Origin: GCA-2720975 sp964469565 | GTDB lineage: Bacteria; Planctomycetota; UBA1135; GCA-002686595 | NCBI GenBank assembly: GCA_964469565.1 | Contig: CAYXZD010000002.1 | Coordinates: forward strand, 186,001 to 250,000 | DNA length: 64,000 nucleotides | Direction: 5' to 3' | Shown: positions 61,557 through 64,000 of the stretch, one piece after another | Layout: each line of letters opens with the position of its first letter | Position numbering within the stretch: the stretch's first letter is position 1 | Made by a program: the position numbers and the translations under genes | Notes under the pieces: generated by a model | Seen by the model: only the letters and a program-made list of their open reading frames with translations | What the model was told of the DNA's origin: nothing | Databases searched by the model: none

Positions 61557-63032
61557 CTAGAGAATGGGGCTCAAGATGCCCGCAGCATTGTCGATAAATC
61601 GTAGGAGAGCCCTGCGCTGTTTGAGTTGGGATTCCCTCACCATCGTCGACGATCCCACGTACTCACGTTGCAAGAATCGTAACCGGCTTGCAAAGTCAGA
61701 ATCATAAACCAAGGTGGAAACTTCGAAATTGAGCGCGAAGCTACGACGATCAAAGTTCGCAGTCGTCACTAGGGCCAGTTTGCGGTCTACCGTCAGAGTC
61801 TTCGCGTGCAGCAGGCCCTCCTGATACTCATACACGGCGATTCCCGCGGCGAGCAAGCGGCTGAAATGACTGCGAGTGACCGCCCCAACAATGCGCGAAT
61901 CACAGCGTGCGGGAACAACCAGAGTGACACTCACGCCACGCTTTGCCGCCGTACACAGGCTCATCACCTCCGCTTCCCCTGGCACAAAATATGGCGTAGT
62001 CAGAATGAGCTCCTCCGTAGCCCCGTGAAATGCTGCTAGGGCCAACTGGGCAAGGGCTTCGTTATTGTTGTTGGGACCTGTCGGCAAGACCTGAACGGGA
62101 ACCCCACCGCCCTCTGGGTTAGGACGGCAACGCATGAGTGCTTCTGGTGCCTCCTCTGTTTCCAAGTACCAGTCCTGCACAAAGAGTGCTTCAAGATCAC
62201 TCACAACCGGGCCCATGACCCTCAACATGCAATCCACCCAGGGCCCCAGCTTTGGTTTGGAGGCAAAGGAGGCCGTAGCAATATTCTGGGATCCCGTATA
62301 GCCAATACATCCATCAATCACAGCTAACTTGCGATGGTTGCGTAGGTCGATACGCGCAAAGAACATGCGCATCAAGTTGGCTGGCAGGGACTCGATGACC
62401 TTGACGCCGGCCTCTTGAAGGCTTCGGGCATAGCGAGACTCTAAGAATCGCCTAGAGCCCACACTGTCCACCAGCAACCGGCAGCTCACGCCGCGCTGAA
62501 CTGAGGCCTTGAGTGCCTCACCAATTCGCTGACCTGCTTCATCCTCAATGAAAATATAGAAGAGCAGATGGCATGAATGGCTTGCAGCACCAATGTCTGC
62601 GGCCATGCGCTCGATGCACTCGTCGGAATTGGCAATGAGTTCGAGTTCGTTTCCAGACCGAGGGGGGGTGCCGCCTACCGCATTGGCTAGGGCTATGGTC
62701 TGCCCATAACCGACAGGATCAGCGAGGTTCTCCGGCTGAGGCCCGCGGTGGGCCAGTTGCCGTGAGACCTCAGCAGCAATGAGGCCGTAGCGTTCACGGC
62801 GGCGACGACCCAAGCGAGACTCCCCCATGAGAATCCATACTCCCAGCCCGAGAATGGGCAAGAACACAATGAGCAAGATCCAGGCCCGCGATGAGTCCGC
62901 ACCACGGGGGCCCCTCATGATAATCCGTACGACGATCGCCATGCGCAAGCAGGCATCGCTCACAAGGAGAAACGCTGGCCACCAAGACACCCAATCCATG
63001 CTGGCTATTGTCTGCTCTGCGTGGGTACCCAT
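61557..63032 (-). CDS. cls: Cardiolipin synthase (phospholipase D family)
   Basis: A 491-aa membrane enzyme joining two phosphatidylglycerol molecules into cardiolipin. Seen: two N-terminal hydrophobic segments (about 12-65, PLDc_N type, VFLPILGLGVWILMG), then two HKD phospholipase D motifs: HRKLAVIDGCIGYTGSQN (about residue 233) and HAKTLTVDRKLALVTTANFD (about 410). Length and topology match bacterial ClsA. It is divergent from nagA, 48 bp apart. Confidence 0.9.
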   Translation of the reverse strand: MGTHAEQTIASMDWVSWWPAFLLVSDACLRMAIVVRIIMRGPRGADSSRAWILLIVFLPILGLGVWILMGESRLGRRRRERYGLIAAEVSRQLAHRGPQPENLADPVGYGQTIALANAVGGTPPRSGNELELIANSDECIERMAADIGAASHSCHLLFYIFIEDEAGQRIGEALKASVQRGVSCRLLVDSVGSRRFLESRYARSLQEAGVKVIESLPANLMRMFFARIDLRNHRKLAVIDGCIGYTGSQNIATASFASKPKLGPWVDCMLRVMGPVVSDLEALFVQDWYLETEEAPEALMRCRPNPEGGGVPVQVLPTGPNNNNEALAQLALAAFHGATEELILTTPYFVPGEAEVMSLCTAAKRGVSVTLVVPARCDSRIVGAVTRSHFSRLLAAGIAVYEYQEGLLHAKTLTVDRKLALVTTANFDRRSFALNFEVSTLVYDSDFASRLRFLQREYVGSSTMVRESQLKQRRALLRFIDNAAGILSPIL

Positions 63033-63080
63033 TCAAGGCTACTGGTTAGGTGCCAGTGGGTGCGCTAGGCTCGGTACACC

Positions 63081-64000
63081 ATGGAACGCATCTTGATGAG
63101 GCCAACGCGATTCATTGCGGGCGGCGAGTCCCTCCAGGGGGCGATTCTGGTTGAAGGCAGCAAGATCATCGCAGTAGGGAGAAAGGCTGAGCGGGAGGGC
63201 CACGACAGCATCCAAGAGCTCGACGGCACTCTCATGGCAGGCTTGATCGACCTCCAAGTCAATGGCGCCGGGGGTCGACAAGTTGAGGAAGCCCAGCCCG
63301 AGGCTCTCGACATGATCGCCGATGTTGTGCGGTCCGGAGGAGCCCATGCCTTCCTCCCGACGCTAGTCAGCGCCCCCATCGGTGAGTTGCTTGATCAGAT
63401 TTCCGCACTGGCCCACTGGATCGACCATTGGTCAGGAACGGGTGCCCAACCCCTTGGGATTCATCTCGAAGGTCCGTTCCTTGAAGTGGCCGGAGCCCAC
63501 AGGGAGGACTGCCTGATAGACCCCACGCCACAAGCCATCGATGCCCTGCTCGATGCCGCACAGGGATGGCTGAAGCTAGTGACCCTTGCTCCAGCACGGG
63601 CAGGCGCAAGCGAAGCGGTTCGCCAACTCACGGCGGCGGGAGTCTGCGTTGCGCTGGGTCATGCGAAACGGACGGACCAATTCGAGGCATGCGTGGACGC
63701 CGGGGCTCGCATGGTGACACACCTATTCAATGCTATGGGGGGATTGCACCACCGTGAGCCTGGCATGGCCGGACTGTGCTTGGCCGAACCCCGGCTTGGG
63801 TGCTCACTCATTGCTGACGGCATTCACGTCCACCCAAAGATGATTCAAAACGCAGCGAATTGTTTAGGAATCGATCGTTTGACGTTGGTCACAGACTGCA
63901 TGGCAGCCGCAGGGATGCAAGACGGCACCTACGCCCTTGGGGGACGCGACGTGATCCGTGCACAGGGTGAGGTGCGGGATGCCAACGGCAATCTAGCGGG
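63081..64000 (+). CDS. nagA: N-acetylglucosamine-6-phosphate deacetylase, 5' part
   Basis: An open frame from ATG 63081 that runs past the window's right edge (306 complete codons visible). It encodes an amidohydrolase that removes acetate from GlcNAc-6-phosphate in amino-sugar recycling. Seen in order: GLIDLQVNGAGG, GIHLEGPFLE with the metal-binding Glu, LGHAKRTDQ, VTHLFNAMGGLHHREPG with metal His, IADGIHVHP, and LVTDCMAAAG with the catalytic Asp. All signature segments of NagA are intact, and the family is about 380 aa, so about 75 residues are missing here. No nagB or GlcNAc transporter is visible in the window. Confidence 0.9.
   Translation, partial: MERILMRPTRFIAGGESLQGAILVEGSKIIAVGRKAEREGHDSIQELDGTLMAGLIDLQVNGAGGRQVEEAQPEALDMIADVVRSGGAHAFLPTLVSAPIGELLDQISALAHWIDHWSGTGAQPLGIHLEGPFLEVAGAHREDCLIDPTPQAIDALLDAAQGWLKLVTLAPARAGASEAVRQLTAAGVCVALGHAKRTDQFEACVDAGARMVTHLFNAMGGLHHREPGMAGLCLAEPRLGCSLIADGIHVHPKMIQNAANCLGIDRLTLVTDCMAAAGMQDGTYALGGRDVIRAQGEVRDANGNLA

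Noticed and set aside
1..64000. General reassignment of TGA to an amino acid
   Set aside because: Many complete genes end with TGA at sensible family lengths, so only the two special TGA codons are candidates for recoding.
1..64000. Mobile elements, prophage, toxin-antitoxin, CRISPR or biosynthetic gene cluster
   Set aside because: No transposase, integrase, phage structural gene, spaced repeat array or megasynthase was seen; gene content looks like stable chromosome.

Overview
The window reads as one compact chromosomal segment of a planctomycete. It carries gene families typical of Planctomycetota: a DUF1549/DUF1553 cytochrome-like protein paired with a DUF1501 protein, a very large secreted dehydrogenase-like protein ending in a CxxCH heme motif, two sulfatases, many secreted proteins with LamG/CARDB/FG-GAP modules, and Tat-type leaders. 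GC content looks close to 60 percent by eye. The C-terminal domain of the PQQ-type dehydrogenase resembles secreted modules I associate with marine planctomycetes of the Saltatorellus/Engelhardtia kind; that placement is inference. I see no rRNA, tRNA, CRISPR array, insertion sequence or phage gene.

Layout. 0-3.4 kb: an MBOAT O-acyltransferase with an SGNH-like partner, then a CBS-domain protein. 3.5-6.5 kb: a large secreted metalloprotease (minus strand). 6.5-7.3 kb: a gene-free stretch with a near-consensus promoter, a strongly folded RNA of about 277 nt and a textbook terminator. 7.3-9.8 kb: a threonine-dehydratase-type enzyme and a secreted M28 peptidase. 10.2-13.3 kb: lipoprotein, deiodinase-like selenoprotein, methyltransferase and radical SAM enzyme in one direction. 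13.3-20.2 kb: a minus-strand operon of sulfatase, heme-binding dehydrogenase and STT3-like membrane transferase. 20.3-24.1 kb: PQQ-type sugar dehydrogenase and a secreted serine protease. 24.5-28.4 kb: GT-C-like membrane protein, Rieske protein, sodium:solute symporter. 28.4-31.5 kb: second sulfatase, an orphan mraZ with its own operator-like repeats, and an AraC regulator. 31.6-35.3 kb: PlsC-type acyltransferase, old-yellow-enzyme relative, small lipoprotein. 35.3-39.8 kb: an Nramp-like transporter without the usual metal ligands, divergent from a DUF993 protein and a Tat-exported sugar isomerase. 39.8-41.1 kb: an FG-GAP protein interrupted by one in-frame TGA. 41.3-49.8 kb: a four-gene CusCBA-type heavy-metal efflux operon. 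49.9-54.3 kb: MFS transporter, D-threonine-aldolase-type enzyme, YihY/BrkB and PGPGW membrane proteins. 54.4-59.3 kb: the DUF1549/1553 plus DUF1501 pair. 59.3-64 kb: GT2, S33 peptidase, cardiolipin synthase, and the 5' part of nagA running off the end.

Most notable is selenocysteine. A deiodinase-like protein has TGA inside the diagnostic G-S-Y-T-[TGA]-P-P-F active site, followed by a hairpin with a GGUC loop 17 nt downstream, as in the E. coli fdhF SECIS. Independently, the FG-GAP protein has one in-frame TGA directly before a Cys, followed by a 9-bp hairpin at SECIS distance. The first is a known selenoprotein family; the second is not one I know and may be new. Other candidates for follow-up are the orphan RNA/attenuator at 6.8-7.1 kb, the mraZ operator next to a cluster of DnaA-box-like sites, and the ligand-less Nramp relative.
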